A stretch of DNA of 64,000 bases from positions 257,534-321,533 of the forward strand of contig NZ_PITQ01000004.1 of NCBI RefSeq assembly GCF_002834385.1, read 5' to 3'. The stretch comes from Rahnella sp. AA (GTDB lineage Bacteria; Pseudomonadota; Gammaproteobacteria; Enterobacterales; Enterobacteriaceae). Under the pieces are notes generated by a model. That model had not been told where the DNA came from and searched no databases. It saw nothing but the letters and a program-made list of their open reading frames with translations. Of the stretch, positions 1 to 8,166 are shown piece by piece; position 1 is the first letter of the stretch; every line of letters begins with the position of its first letter. The position numbers and the translations under genes were made by a program.

Positions 1-116
1 CGGTGATCGTCATACCGGTAAATAACCTGCGTCGGTATCTCAGCGGGGCGGCCATGACATGCGGACACGATGAAAACCCCCGCCAGACTGGCGACAATGC
101 GTGAAATCATTTTCAT
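1..116 (-). CDS. Tli3-like immunity lipoprotein, second copy (N-terminus only)
   Basis: The gene runs off the left edge of the window; only about 38 codons are visible. It is a second tandem copy of the gene at 113-808: bases 1-118 match bases 693-810 with only two differences, which change Ala to Val twice inside the signal peptide. It keeps the same lipoprotein signal with lipobox Ile-Val-Ser-Ala-Cys. The start codon overlaps the stop of the upstream copy in an ATGA junction, so the two are translationally coupled. A second immunity protein against the Tle3 effector is inferred from this position and identity; how far the copies diverge later cannot be seen. Confidence 0.75.
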   Translation of the reverse strand, partial: MKMISRIVASLAGVFIVSACHGRPAEIPTQVIYRYDDH

Positions 117-808
117 TTTGCCGTCAGCCCTAAATCTGGGTTGCACTTCATGTGATCCCATCCCTGATAATTTTTAACCTTGGGGACTTTTTGCGGGGCG
201 TCTTGCCAGTTGGAAAGAAATCCCGATGTAGAATTTATTAAGTGTGTGTTTTGAATAAATTGAAGCCCCCAACCATTGGTAATATGTCCTGCATCTAAAT
301 GCACTTTTTCGCCGTCAATAATATAATCAATGCCCGTTCCCCCTTTCATTGCACGCGGATCATCAAACGGCGCAGAACTGGTATATAACCGCCCGTCTTT
401 TGCGAGCCAATACGCCCGATCATCAACAACGGTTAAAGAATGAAATTCTCTGTTATTGGGTTGGCGACCTCCTGACATTGATACAGGTTGCCATGTTTTA
501 CCATAATCTTTTGATACTGTTCCGTCTCCGTAATCATCCCAGTTAGTGACAACCATATAGCGCTCAGACGGATGAATATATATTTGACTAAATGCCTGAT
601 AAAACTGGTCAAAAATTTCTGTTTTAATGCCGCGTTTTGTGTCCGTGTACCACAACGCCCCCTGACAATAAAACCCCTTTAATTCTAAATAACGGTGATC
701 GTCATACCGGTAAATAACCTGCGTCGGTATCTCAGCGGGGCGGCCATGACATGCGGACACGATGAAAGCCCCCGCCAGACTGGCGGCAATGCGTGAAATC
801 ATTTTCAT
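113..808 (-). CDS. Tli3-family T6SS immunity lipoprotein
   Basis: 231 aa. Residues 1-20 form a lipoprotein signal: basic start, hydrophobic core, then lipobox IVSAC with Cys20 as the lipidated residue. The mature protein should sit in the periplasm on a membrane, where it can neutralise an incoming lipase. The body has no enzyme motif. The start overlaps the stop of the lipase gene by ATGA, and its own stop overlaps the start of a further copy the same way, giving an effector-immunity-immunity operon with vgrG. I recognise it as resembling the Tli3 family that pairs with Tle3 effectors; that identity rests on memory of the family plus gene context, so treat the family name as likely rather than proven. 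Confidence 0.75.
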   Translation of the reverse strand: MKMISRIAASLAGAFIVSACHGRPAEIPTQVIYRYDDHRYLELKGFYCQGALWYTDTKRGIKTEIFDQFYQAFSQIYIHPSERYMVVTNWDDYGDGTVSKDYGKTWQPVSMSGGRQPNNREFHSLTVVDDRAYWLAKDGRLYTSSAPFDDPRAMKGGTGIDYIIDGEKVHLDAGHITNGWGLQFIQNTHLINSTSGFLSNWQDAPQKVPKVKNYQGWDHMKCNPDLGLTAK

Positions 809-2970
809 TTTCTGTTTAATTCCTTTTCATTTAACCTTGGCGGCATAGACCACTGATAAACGGGTTCATCAGTGTTATAGGGTTCATTACGTTGCGCAGG
901 TTTAACGCGGGTTCGCGGGCCATAGTCATTCAGTACCCCAAAATCACCGGCGGCTAAAAATTTATCCGGTTTGTTCATGAATTTTTTTGTAGTATCAAAT
1001 GGAAGTTTTCCGCTTTTATAATATTCATAAGTTCTTTGATCATAACTCCGTCGCCAGTCCGCATCTTGTAACAATTTCCGCCAGAACGCGCCGTTCTCAA
1101 TTACGTGAGATTTGCACTGGCCGATTGCCAGATCGTAAGCCATTGCATGAGACGGCGCTTTATCACTCATAACGATTGATGAGTGCTGACTCAGTAAGAT
1201 TGATTCCGCGCCGCCGATTTCTTTTGCGATTTCTTCGTGTGTTTTGGTGCGTAAATATGAAAAATGCCTTGTCCCTGCTAATTCCACTATAGAGGCTTGA
1301 GTTATGGTGATTGATGGATTTCCCGCATAAAGGTTATACGTTAAAAGCGCACACTCTTCTTCCGTGAAATTTTTGTTGGTATCCATTGATCTGTATGGCT
1401 CATAAATCGATGCCGGTCTGTATTCATGTACCGTTGTTTGACTGGCAAGGTTTGCGCTGGCTATATCCACATCCGGGCCGCTCATTTTTGAATGATATTT
1501 TTCCGCCCCTTCGTTACCCTGGCCTTGCAATGCAAACATGAAAGAATCGGGCAATTCCTCCCCCGTTATGCTCACATCACGGAACGTGTAAGCGACATTA
1601 ACGACGCCATGCATAAAACCAGAATAATTATCACCGGCGTTTGTTATCGGCCCCGCAAACTGGTACGGCTCAGTGCGTTTAACCCCAACAAATTCATCCT
1701 GCGCAAAAACGCGCTGACGCAAATTAGGTATTGTGCTGGCGATTTTGTCAGGCACGCCACGCCATCCGAAACCCTGTATAGGCCGCATAGATACGGTCTG
1801 ATCGTTCGGACAAAAGTAGTTATAAACCTTGCCAAAATTGTTACGCCGGTTACGCGGATCCTGATACCACGCCCCCGCTTTTTTAATGCAAATCGTATCG
1901 TATAATTTTTGGGTTTCGGCATCCGTGTGCAACCCGTCCCCCTCCCTGTAATTCTTATTATCCCGCATGATTGCGCAGAAGTTTTTAAACGTTTCTTCAC
2001 GGCCTTCCGTTGTTTGCTGATTATCCGGCATCCCGTTTTCTAACATGAGATCAGTTAATGAATAAGGGGAATGATTGAAAATGACGCAATCTGCGGGATA
2101 TTTCCCCCGTTGTTTAAGAATCATATTTGCTAACATGGTGATAATCGTCCCCTGGCTATGAGCGACGACGTTGATCACGTCTTTTGCAGTTATTGGGTTA
2201 TCGCGAATTTCAAACATCAGATTCGCCAAACGTTGCGCCGCGAATACCTGATAAATCCGGTGCGGGTTGTCGTAAATCGGATGGGTTCGATCACGCGCAT
2301 CGTTTTGCGTCTGGCTTTTGATTGGTTTCATTATGAAGCCATTTGCACCTGGCCCGAACATGTCCGGGATATTGGTCGTTGCATTGGCAAACATCCCGCC
2401 GCATTTCGCGAAATTCAGGTCTAAAACGTTGCAAAAATTATCAATCTTTTTCCCGTCAAACCTTTTTAAAATATGTTCTTCGTATTCCTGAAAGGCGTCA
2501 TAAGGTAACGGTATTTCCTGACTGCCATACATTCCCCGCATTTTGTCTATATAGTCTTTCTGGTCTTGTACGTAGGTATCATGATCAACCGGCTTGTAAC
2601 CCCAGTAAAACGGAATGACCGGCGACGCTACATCAGATAACACTTCCTTTTGTTTTTTGTCCGTGACTGTCTGGCGTTTTCCGTCCGCGTCTGTGATTTG
2701 GAATTCTTTTTCTGACCATTCGTGACACACTAAATCATCACGGCCTAAGCGCTTATTCAGCCCCGCTATAATTCCGCGTTCCTGATTCTGGTATGCCTCC
2801 CCGACATCGTTCACGCCGTGGACCAGGATCACAATGCAGGGCATCGGGCGCGGGACTTCACATTTAGTGACGTAAGACGACGGCCCCGCATCGGTCGGCA
2901 CGCCGATACAACCGACGGCCAAATACTGCGGCGGGCGTGCAGGGGCTTTTTTATCTGTGCTGTCTGACAT
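805..2970 (-). CDS. T6SS Tle3-family phospholipase effector
   Basis: 721 aa, no signal peptide. An alpha/beta-hydrolase core is visible: strand-turn PCIVILVHGVND near residues 44-55 (oxyanion-side HG), and nucleophile elbow VVAHSQGT with Ser272. The elbow reads A-H-S-Q-G, so the first Gly of the usual GxSxG is Ala. The large C-terminal half has no recognised motif. It starts 10 bp after the vgrG stop on the same strand and overlaps the immunity gene by 4 bp. The layout vgrG, lipase, immunity lipoprotein is that of Tle-type antibacterial phospholipases carried on the VgrG spike and delivered to the target periplasm. Assignment to Tle3 rather than another Tle class is from overall resemblance. 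Confidence 0.8.
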   Translation of the reverse strand: MSDSTDKKAPARPPQYLAVGCIGVPTDAGPSSYVTKCEVPRPMPCIVILVHGVNDVGEAYQNQERGIIAGLNKRLGRDDLVCHEWSEKEFQITDADGKRQTVTDKKQKEVLSDVASPVIPFYWGYKPVDHDTYVQDQKDYIDKMRGMYGSQEIPLPYDAFQEYEEHILKRFDGKKIDNFCNVLDLNFAKCGGMFANATTNIPDMFGPGANGFIMKPIKSQTQNDARDRTHPIYDNPHRIYQVFAAQRLANLMFEIRDNPITAKDVINVVAHSQGTIITMLANMILKQRGKYPADCVIFNHSPYSLTDLMLENGMPDNQQTTEGREETFKNFCAIMRDNKNYREGDGLHTDAETQKLYDTICIKKAGAWYQDPRNRRNNFGKVYNYFCPNDQTVSMRPIQGFGWRGVPDKIASTIPNLRQRVFAQDEFVGVKRTEPYQFAGPITNAGDNYSGFMHGVVNVAYTFRDVSITGEELPDSFMFALQGQGNEGAEKYHSKMSGPDVDIASANLASQTTVHEYRPASIYEPYRSMDTNKNFTEEECALLTYNLYAGNPSITITQASIVELAGTRHFSYLRTKTHEEIAKEIGGAESILLSQHSSIVMSDKAPSHAMAYDLAIGQCKSHVIENGAFWRKLLQDADWRRSYDQRTYEYYKSGKLPFDTTKKFMNKPDKFLAAGDFGVLNDYGPRTRVKPAQRNEPYNTDEPVYQWSMPPRLNEKELNRK

Positions 2971-2980
2971 AGTGATTTCC

Positions 2981-5518
2981 TTATTCGTCGTCGTGTATCA
3001 GTTTAATGGAATAGCTTTCCAGCTCGGACGGCCTGAGCAAATCCGAATGACCGTTAGCGTCGGTTATTCCTGCGGTCTTTACGCCATTTTTGAAGATTTC
3101 AAATTTCTGATTTGGCAGACCGTGATCCGGTTCGCCTGGTGCGTGGAGTAAAAATTGATGTGACAATTCACCCTCTTTGAAAACGGGTAACGTTTCCTGA
3201 ATGCTGTCTTTCGGTAAATAACGCACGTCCATAGTTTTAAACGTCACCCCTTGCGGCGCGATGATCTCAACCTCGCCGTTCTTTATGCGCAGCCCGGCCC
3301 CGCCGCACATCAAAACCACTTCTTTTTTTGCATTGAAAGAAATACGCCCGCTTGAACTGGTTGTGATCACATCACCAAACGCGGTCAGCTTGATTTCATC
3401 CTTTTGCGCTTTTAAATGAATGGGGCCGCCCGCCGCTGTGAGCAGAATCCCCGCTTTACGCACGAACACAGAAACCAATTCCGCCGCCGCGACAGTGAAG
3501 CGCCCAAAGGCGTTTAATGAAGTGTCTTTATGCGATGTGGTGATCACGTTTTCACCGGCGCTGATCTGCGCGGTTTTCGGCGTCGTCTGGGCGATCCCCG
3601 CGTCACCGTAAAGCGCAATCACCGGCGCGGCCAGCTGGTTAACGCCCTGGCTTAATGCCTGCTGTTTTCCGGCATCCGTGGCGGGCGTGTCGCAGCTGGT
3701 GGCACTGGCGGCCAGAGATTTAGCCAGCGTTAATGCGGCGGTCAGCTGGGCAACCGTAGCGGCCATGTCTAATTGTTTGCCGTTGGCTCTCAGCTGGGTT
3801 TCTGTGGTGATGTGCAAACCCTTGTCAGCACGTAACGCGCCGTAAAAGTCGGTGCGAACCTCGAAACCCTCCCCGCGTTTCTGGCCGCTGCTGTCAACTA
3901 AATGGCCGGTGTTTACCTGCGTTTTGCCGTATTCCGTCGCCAGCTTGATATGTTCCTGATCCCGCTTATCCTCCATCCGCAGTTTGTTATTACGCGGCGT
4001 GCGGATCACATTGCGTGTGTTGTTTTGGTTTGTGACTAAATCGGGGTTTGTGGCATCGTGCAGGGCGTGCGCAATGTATGGCCGTTCGGGATCGCCCTGG
4101 TCAAAAGCAATTGCAACTTCTGTGTTATCGAGTAAAGGAAAATGAAAACCGTAAGTATCACCGGCATAAGGGCGGGCCAGCCTCACGGCGGCGCTTTCAA
4201 ATCCCTTTTTCCATTCGGCTAAATCAAAATGAAATTTGATGCGGTAGCGTCCGAACGCGTCAATATGTGCCGTTGCGCCGTTGTATTCCATCGCTGAAAC
4301 GCGGGCGGGAACCGTGCCGGTAATAACGGGGCGCGGCAGGCGCTCCGGCCTGTAACACACATCTTCACTGTACGGAATGCCGCTTAATTCTGACCTGTAC
4401 GCATTTTTGCGGGAACCGCTGGCCGTCATGGCCGTTACAACAAAACCGTTTGTGAACGCCGCCGGAAGGTTGCCATCAATGTCTAACTCCTTCCCTGGTG
4501 TTACGTCCGGGCTATCTGTTATCGCGGTGAGCCGGGTTTGTGCATTTAAAAAAAGCTCATGCCTGATCCGTGCGTAAAAATAGCTGGTTTCCGCCATCTG
4601 GCCGTTGCCGATTTCGTACCGGTTGCCCGGTTCGTTGTGAATGTCAGAATAAAAGTATTGTTCGCCGTGTGTGGTGTCGTCTCCGCGTGTTGCGTCTGCG
4701 GTTTCCGTGGTGGTGTCGTAGTTGCGCAGCGGGTAATGATAGTTTTTCACCATCACACTGGCCGTGGCGACGTTATGACGGGCTTTCAGTTCTTTAACAG
4801 AATAATCATTGCCAGACATTCCCGCTTCGTTGTAGAGCTTTATATGATTATTTAAAAGGTAAAGGCTTTGACTGTCTGCAAAAACCATCGTCACGATGTC
4901 GTCATGTTTTGGATGTTTTTCGAAACGGAACCAGATCCCAACCTCAGACAATAACCGGCGGATAAACTGCAAATCAGTTTCCCCCCACTGTGTGATCATT
5001 TCGCGGCGCGGATAGACCCATTTCAATTCGTCGAAATTGATTTCGTAACCTTCAAAATGATGTTCCTTGAGGATTTGTTTTACTAAATCCGGCACGGCAA
5101 TATCCTGATAAATTGCAGACCGCCGCCGGTTATCCATCAGGGCCAAAGGATGGTATAAAATAACTTCATACAAGGATTCATCGGCTGACGTGCTGATCCG
5201 TTCAAAAGACGTTACGACCCCCTCAACCGTCCGGTTTTTTTGCCAGAGTGCCGAACCGGCCATGTATTCCGAATATTCGGGATTCGGTACGCGCATTTCA
5301 AAACTGGCGTATTGTTTCAGCAGACTGACGGCGGGAATATCTTTTTGATGTGAAGTAAAGCGGATTGTATACTTATACGGTTCACTTAATGCTTCATGAC
5401 TGGTAAATGATTCGACATCGGCAATAACATCAGAATTTATTATATTTAATAAATATCTATTCTGACTTTCAATAGGATTGAATATATTAGGGACGAGGGA
5501 TATCACCTGATCTGACAT
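2981..5518 (-). CDS. vgrG: T6SS spike protein VgrG with C-terminal extension
   Basis: 845 aa from the ATG at 5518, chosen because AAGGAAA lies just upstream; an in-frame ATG 18 codons earlier has no such site. N-terminal part (about 1-400) is the gp27-like base (start SLVPNIFNP), followed by the gp5 OB-fold segment around ITGTVPARVSA to FDQGDPERPYIAH, then a DUF2345-type beta-helix region rich in short polar repeats. The last ~60 residues contain FEIFKNG...GITDANGHSDLL, which looks like a transthyretin-like adaptor such as those that bind Tle effectors. It forms the puncturing tip of the T6SS. No other structural T6SS genes are in the window, so this is an orphan vgrG islet dependent on a system elsewhere in the genome. 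Confidence 0.93.
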   Translation of the reverse strand: MSDQVISLVPNIFNPIESQNRYLLNIINSDVIADVESFTSHEALSEPYKYTIRFTSHQKDIPAVSLLKQYASFEMRVPNPEYSEYMAGSALWQKNRTVEGVVTSFERISTSADESLYEVILYHPLALMDNRRRSAIYQDIAVPDLVKQILKEHHFEGYEINFDELKWVYPRREMITQWGETDLQFIRRLLSEVGIWFRFEKHPKHDDIVTMVFADSQSLYLLNNHIKLYNEAGMSGNDYSVKELKARHNVATASVMVKNYHYPLRNYDTTTETADATRGDDTTHGEQYFYSDIHNEPGNRYEIGNGQMAETSYFYARIRHELFLNAQTRLTAITDSPDVTPGKELDIDGNLPAAFTNGFVVTAMTASGSRKNAYRSELSGIPYSEDVCYRPERLPRPVITGTVPARVSAMEYNGATAHIDAFGRYRIKFHFDLAEWKKGFESAAVRLARPYAGDTYGFHFPLLDNTEVAIAFDQGDPERPYIAHALHDATNPDLVTNQNNTRNVIRTPRNNKLRMEDKRDQEHIKLATEYGKTQVNTGHLVDSSGQKRGEGFEVRTDFYGALRADKGLHITTETQLRANGKQLDMAATVAQLTAALTLAKSLAASATSCDTPATDAGKQQALSQGVNQLAAPVIALYGDAGIAQTTPKTAQISAGENVITTSHKDTSLNAFGRFTVAAAELVSVFVRKAGILLTAAGGPIHLKAQKDEIKLTAFGDVITTSSSGRISFNAKKEVVLMCGGAGLRIKNGEVEIIAPQGVTFKTMDVRYLPKDSIQETLPVFKEGELSHQFLLHAPGEPDHGLPNQKFEIFKNGVKTAGITDANGHSDLLRPSELESYSIKLIHDDE

Positions 5519-5601
5519 GTTTTTTCCTTGTGTGCAATTTCCATTTATACCTGGTGTTATTATACCCCCCAATTTCTACCGAAAATAAAAGGATTTTAAA
5601 A

Positions 5602-5868
5602 ATGACATCCCCGTTGATTGTAACCGGCGACACGACAACGCATGGCGGAACGTTGGGCGAAGGTGATATGAATTTTTATGTAGACGGTCATTACGCAGTA
5701 TTAACCGGTCATGGTTTTATGTGCCCGCTGTGTAAAGTAAGGGCTGTTTTCTATTCCGGTGCGCCTAACATTGAAATCAATGGAAAGCAGCGCATCAGGC
5801 AGGGTGACGCTGCCAGCTGCGGCGCAAAGGCATTACACAAGGGCGACGGCGTGCCTGAAATGGGGTGA
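5602..5868 (+). CDS. PAAR-domain spike tip protein
   Basis: 88 aa. The start at 5602 has an AAAAGGA site 8 bp upstream. The sequence shows the PAAR pattern: an N-terminal segment GDTTTHGGTLGEGD, a central strand with Cys-Pro-Leu-Cys, and a C-terminal GDAASCGAKALHKGDG. PAAR proteins form the sharp zinc-binding cone on top of the VgrG trimer, and the conserved His/Cys residues fit metal binding. It is divergent from vgrG, with only 83 bp between the two starts, so a shared promoter region is likely. It probably caps the neighbouring VgrG. It carries no toxin domain. Confidence 0.9.
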   Translation: MTSPLIVTGDTTTHGGTLGEGDMNFYVDGHYAVLTGHGFMCPLCKVRAVFYSGAPNIEINGKQRIRQGDAASCGAKALHKGDGVPEMG

Positions 5869-5900
5869 TTATGTTTTTATGAAATTATGAAAAATACATA

Positions 5901-5920
5901 AAAAAAACCGCCTAAGCGGG
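5901..5920 (-). terminator. Weak hairpin with A/T tract
   Basis: CCGC-CTAA-GCGG hairpin preceded by seven A on the plus strand, so the U-tract follows the stem for minus-strand transcripts. It lies between the PAAR gene and the IS relic. The stem is short and its role is uncertain. Confidence 0.35.
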
Positions 5921-6354
5921 TAATGCTGATCGGTTAATAATCCGTTGAGCTAACCAGACGGTCATTCACCGCGCTCAGCTCTGTGATTGCTGGCCAAAAA
6001 CACCCGGTGAAGACGCCATCCGGGTCCTGTTTGATATTACTCAACAACGCTGGCACGAAGAGGCCAGGCCCCCCCTCTGGCATGGGTTGACGCTCAATGC
6101 TGTCGATGGCGTTGTCTGGCATACGCAGGACAACGCTGAAAATGCCGAGGCCTTCGGCAAAGCGTCTAATCAGCATGGTGAATGCGGTTATCTTGCTGAC
6201 TTATAATCTTATTCGCTACCAGATGATCAAGATGGCGTTCAGTCTGAAGGGGGATTATCTGCCGTACCAGTTGAGTTATGCGAGGAAAGTGAGGGAAAAG
6301 TGGTCGAAATATCCCTTAAAAAACAATGCCGGCCACCTTAAGTGACCGGCATTA
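5921..6354 (+). mobile_element. IS4-family insertion sequence relic, internally deleted
   Basis: Two ends face each other: inward from 5921 it reads TAATGCTGATCGGTTAA, and inward from 6354 (minus strand) TAATGCCGGTCACTTAA, matching at 13 of 17 positions, as expected for IS4-type terminal inverted repeats. Between them plus-strand frames encode transposase pieces: EDAIRVLFDITQQRWHEE and LWHGLTLNAVDG near 6020-6120 (middle of an IS4 transposase), then after a gap LLTYNLIRYQMIKMAFSLK near 6195-6255 (its C-terminus). The N-terminal region, much of the catalytic core and the reading frame are lost. No target-site duplication was found. The element is 434 bp where a complete one would be about 1.3-1.5 kb, so it is non-autonomous and decayed. 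Confidence 0.8.
6318..6353 (-). terminator. Rho-independent terminator formed by the IS4 right end
   Basis: A 12-bp stem (AATGCCGGTCAC / GTGGCCGGCATT, one G-U pair) with a TTAAG loop, followed on the minus strand by G and six T. It lies 42 bp beyond the ptsG stop and inside the inverted repeat of the IS relic. It fits a terminator for ptsG; this use is inferred. Confidence 0.65.
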
Positions 6355-6394
6355 GGCCGAAGCCTCCCTTCTCAGACCCCGACAATGCTTACCA

Positions 6395-7828
6395 TTAATG
6401 GCTACGCATGTACTCGTCCATGTCTGTTTTCAGGTTATCGGACTTGGTGCCGAAGATTGCCTGAACACCAGAACCCGCCACAACCACACCTGCCGCACCC
6501 AGTTTTTTCAGGCCAGCCTGATCAACTTTGGATACGTCGGCTACGCTGACGCGCAGACGGGTGATACAGGCATCAAGGTTTGTGATGTTTTCTTTGCCAC
6601 CGAAGGCCTCGACCAGAGAAGCTGACATTTCTGAGCCACCCTGTGTTGAGGTTTCGCTGCTTGAGTCTTCGCGGCCAGGAGTTTTCAGATCCAGTTTAGC
6701 AATCAGGAAACGGAAGACGCTGTAGTAAATCACTGCATAGACCGCACCCACGATTGGGAACAACCAGATTTTGCTGCTGTTGCCGCTCAGTACGATAAAG
6801 TCAATCAGACCGTGGGAGAAGCTGGTACCGTCACGCATGCCCAACAGGATACAGATTGGGAAGGCCAGACCGGCCAGAATCGCGTGGATCACATACAGGA
6901 TCGGCGCCACGAACATGAAGGAGAATTCGATTGGCTCGGTGATACCGGTCAGGAACGCGGTCAGCGCAGCGGAGATCATGATCCCGCCGACTTTTGCACG
7001 GTTCTCAGGTTTCGCTGAGTGCCAGATAGCAACTGCTGCAGCTGGCAGACCGTACATTTTGAACAGGAAGCCGCCTGACAGTTTACCCGCAGTTGGGTCA
7101 CCCGCCATGTAACGTGGGATGTCGCCGTGGAAGACCTGACCGGCAGAGTTCACGTACTCACCGATTTGCATCTGGAATGGAACGTTCCAGATGTGGTGCA
7201 GACCAAACGGAACCAGCGCACGTTCAACAACGCCGTAGATACCGAATGCCACAACCGGGTTCTGATAAGCAGCCCACTGTGAGAAAGTTTGGATACCTGT
7301 ACCGATTGGCGGCCAGATGAAGGACAGAACCACACCCAGAATGATGGCAGCCAGACCAGAAATGATCGGAACAAAACGTTTACCCGCGAAGAAGCCCAGA
7401 TATTCAGGCAGCTTGATGCGATAGAAACGATTGAACATGTATGCCGCAATCGCACCGGAGATAATACCGCCCAGTACGCCGGTATCCGCTAAGTGCTTAG
7501 CGGCAATTTCGTCAGCCGGCAAATGCAGAACCAGAGGTGCGACAACCGCCATGGTTTTCACCATGATGCCGTACGCAACAACCGCAGCCAGTGCGGAAAC
7601 ACCGTCGTTATTGGTGAAACCTAATGCCACACCGATAGCGAAAATCAGAGGCATGTTAGCGAAGACTGAACCACCGGCTTCGGCCATAACATGGGAAACG
7701 ATCATTGGCAGCCAGCTAAAGTTTGCAGAACCGACGCCCAGCAGGATACCTGCGATTGGGAGTACGGAAACTGGCAGCATTAGCGATTTACCGACCTTTT
7801 GAAGGTTTGCAAACGCGTTCTTAAACAT
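6395..7828 (-). CDS. ptsG: PTS glucose-specific EIICB
   Basis: 477 aa, the length of E. coli PtsG. It imports glucose and phosphorylates it to glucose 6-phosphate, using phosphate passed from EIIA-Glc. The N-terminal ~390 residues are the membrane EIIC domain with multiple hydrophobic segments and the ITEPIEF substrate-site motif. After a Ser/Glu-rich linker ([13 protein letters not shown]) comes the soluble EIIB domain, whose phosphorylated cysteine is Cys421 in [11 protein letters not shown]. The 5' leader keeps the SgrS pairing site and an Mlc-like operator (separate entries), so glucose-phosphate stress and Mlc control are likely retained. In E. coli fhuE follows ptsG; here the T6SS islet and IS relic sit downstream instead. 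Confidence 0.98.
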   Translation of the reverse strand: MFKNAFANLQKVGKSLMLPVSVLPIAGILLGVGSANFSWLPMIVSHVMAEAGGSVFANMPLIFAIGVALGFTNNDGVSALAAVVAYGIMVKTMAVVAPLVLHLPADEIAAKHLADTGVLGGIISGAIAAYMFNRFYRIKLPEYLGFFAGKRFVPIISGLAAIILGVVLSFIWPPIGTGIQTFSQWAAYQNPVVAFGIYGVVERALVPFGLHHIWNVPFQMQIGEYVNSAGQVFHGDIPRYMAGDPTAGKLSGGFLFKMYGLPAAAVAIWHSAKPENRAKVGGIMISAALTAFLTGITEPIEFSFMFVAPILYVIHAILAGLAFPICILLGMRDGTSFSHGLIDFIVLSGNSSKIWLFPIVGAVYAVIYYSVFRFLIAKLDLKTPGREDSSSETSTQGGSEMSASLVEAFGGKENITNLDACITRLRVSVADVSKVDQAGLKKLGAAGVVVAGSGVQAIFGTKSDNLKTDMDEYMRSH

Positions 7829-7852
7829 AATTGAGTGTGCTCCTGAGTAATG
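7826..7852 (-). promoter_or_regulatory. SgrS sRNA pairing site and ribosome binding site of ptsG
   Basis: Minus-strand leader reads ACTCAGGAGCACACTCAATT immediately before the ATG. From memory, the E. coli ptsG segment paired by SgrS is ACTCAGGAGCACTCTCAATT, one base different. The AGGAGC is also the ribosome binding site. The sgrS gene itself is not in the window. Confidence 0.7.
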
Positions 7853-7946
7853 ATGCTTTTTGTTACTTCATGCGATTTCGCTTAGTAGCGAACCGCTTTG
7901 CAAAGGCTCTGAGAGCCTTTTGCTGTCGGGTGTCTAAGCACCCCTT

Positions 7947-7973
7947 TTAATTTTTACGAAGGGTAAAATAATT
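7947..7973 (-). promoter_or_regulatory. Mlc-like operator in the ptsG promoter region
   Basis: The minus strand contains AATTATTTTACCCTTCGTAA, closely resembling the E. coli ptsG Mlc operator that begins AATTATTTTACTCTGTGTAA (recalled). The remaining ptsG leader (7829-8166, 338 bp without a gene) holds a GGCTCTCAGAGCC hairpin but no other recognised site. Confidence 0.5.
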
Positions 7974-8166
7974 CGCTTTGTTAATGTTTGATGGCAGTCA
8001 CGTTTTTCTGAAAAATGCGGTAACAGTGTATTAAAAACCCGCACTTACCCACACAAAATCCGAAAAACACTCCCCTGGCATCGTGAAAAACGGGGCCAAG
8101 ATACCCCATTAAGGTGATTAATTACGAGATGAAAAATAAATCCGAGACAAATGACTAAGCGAAAGC

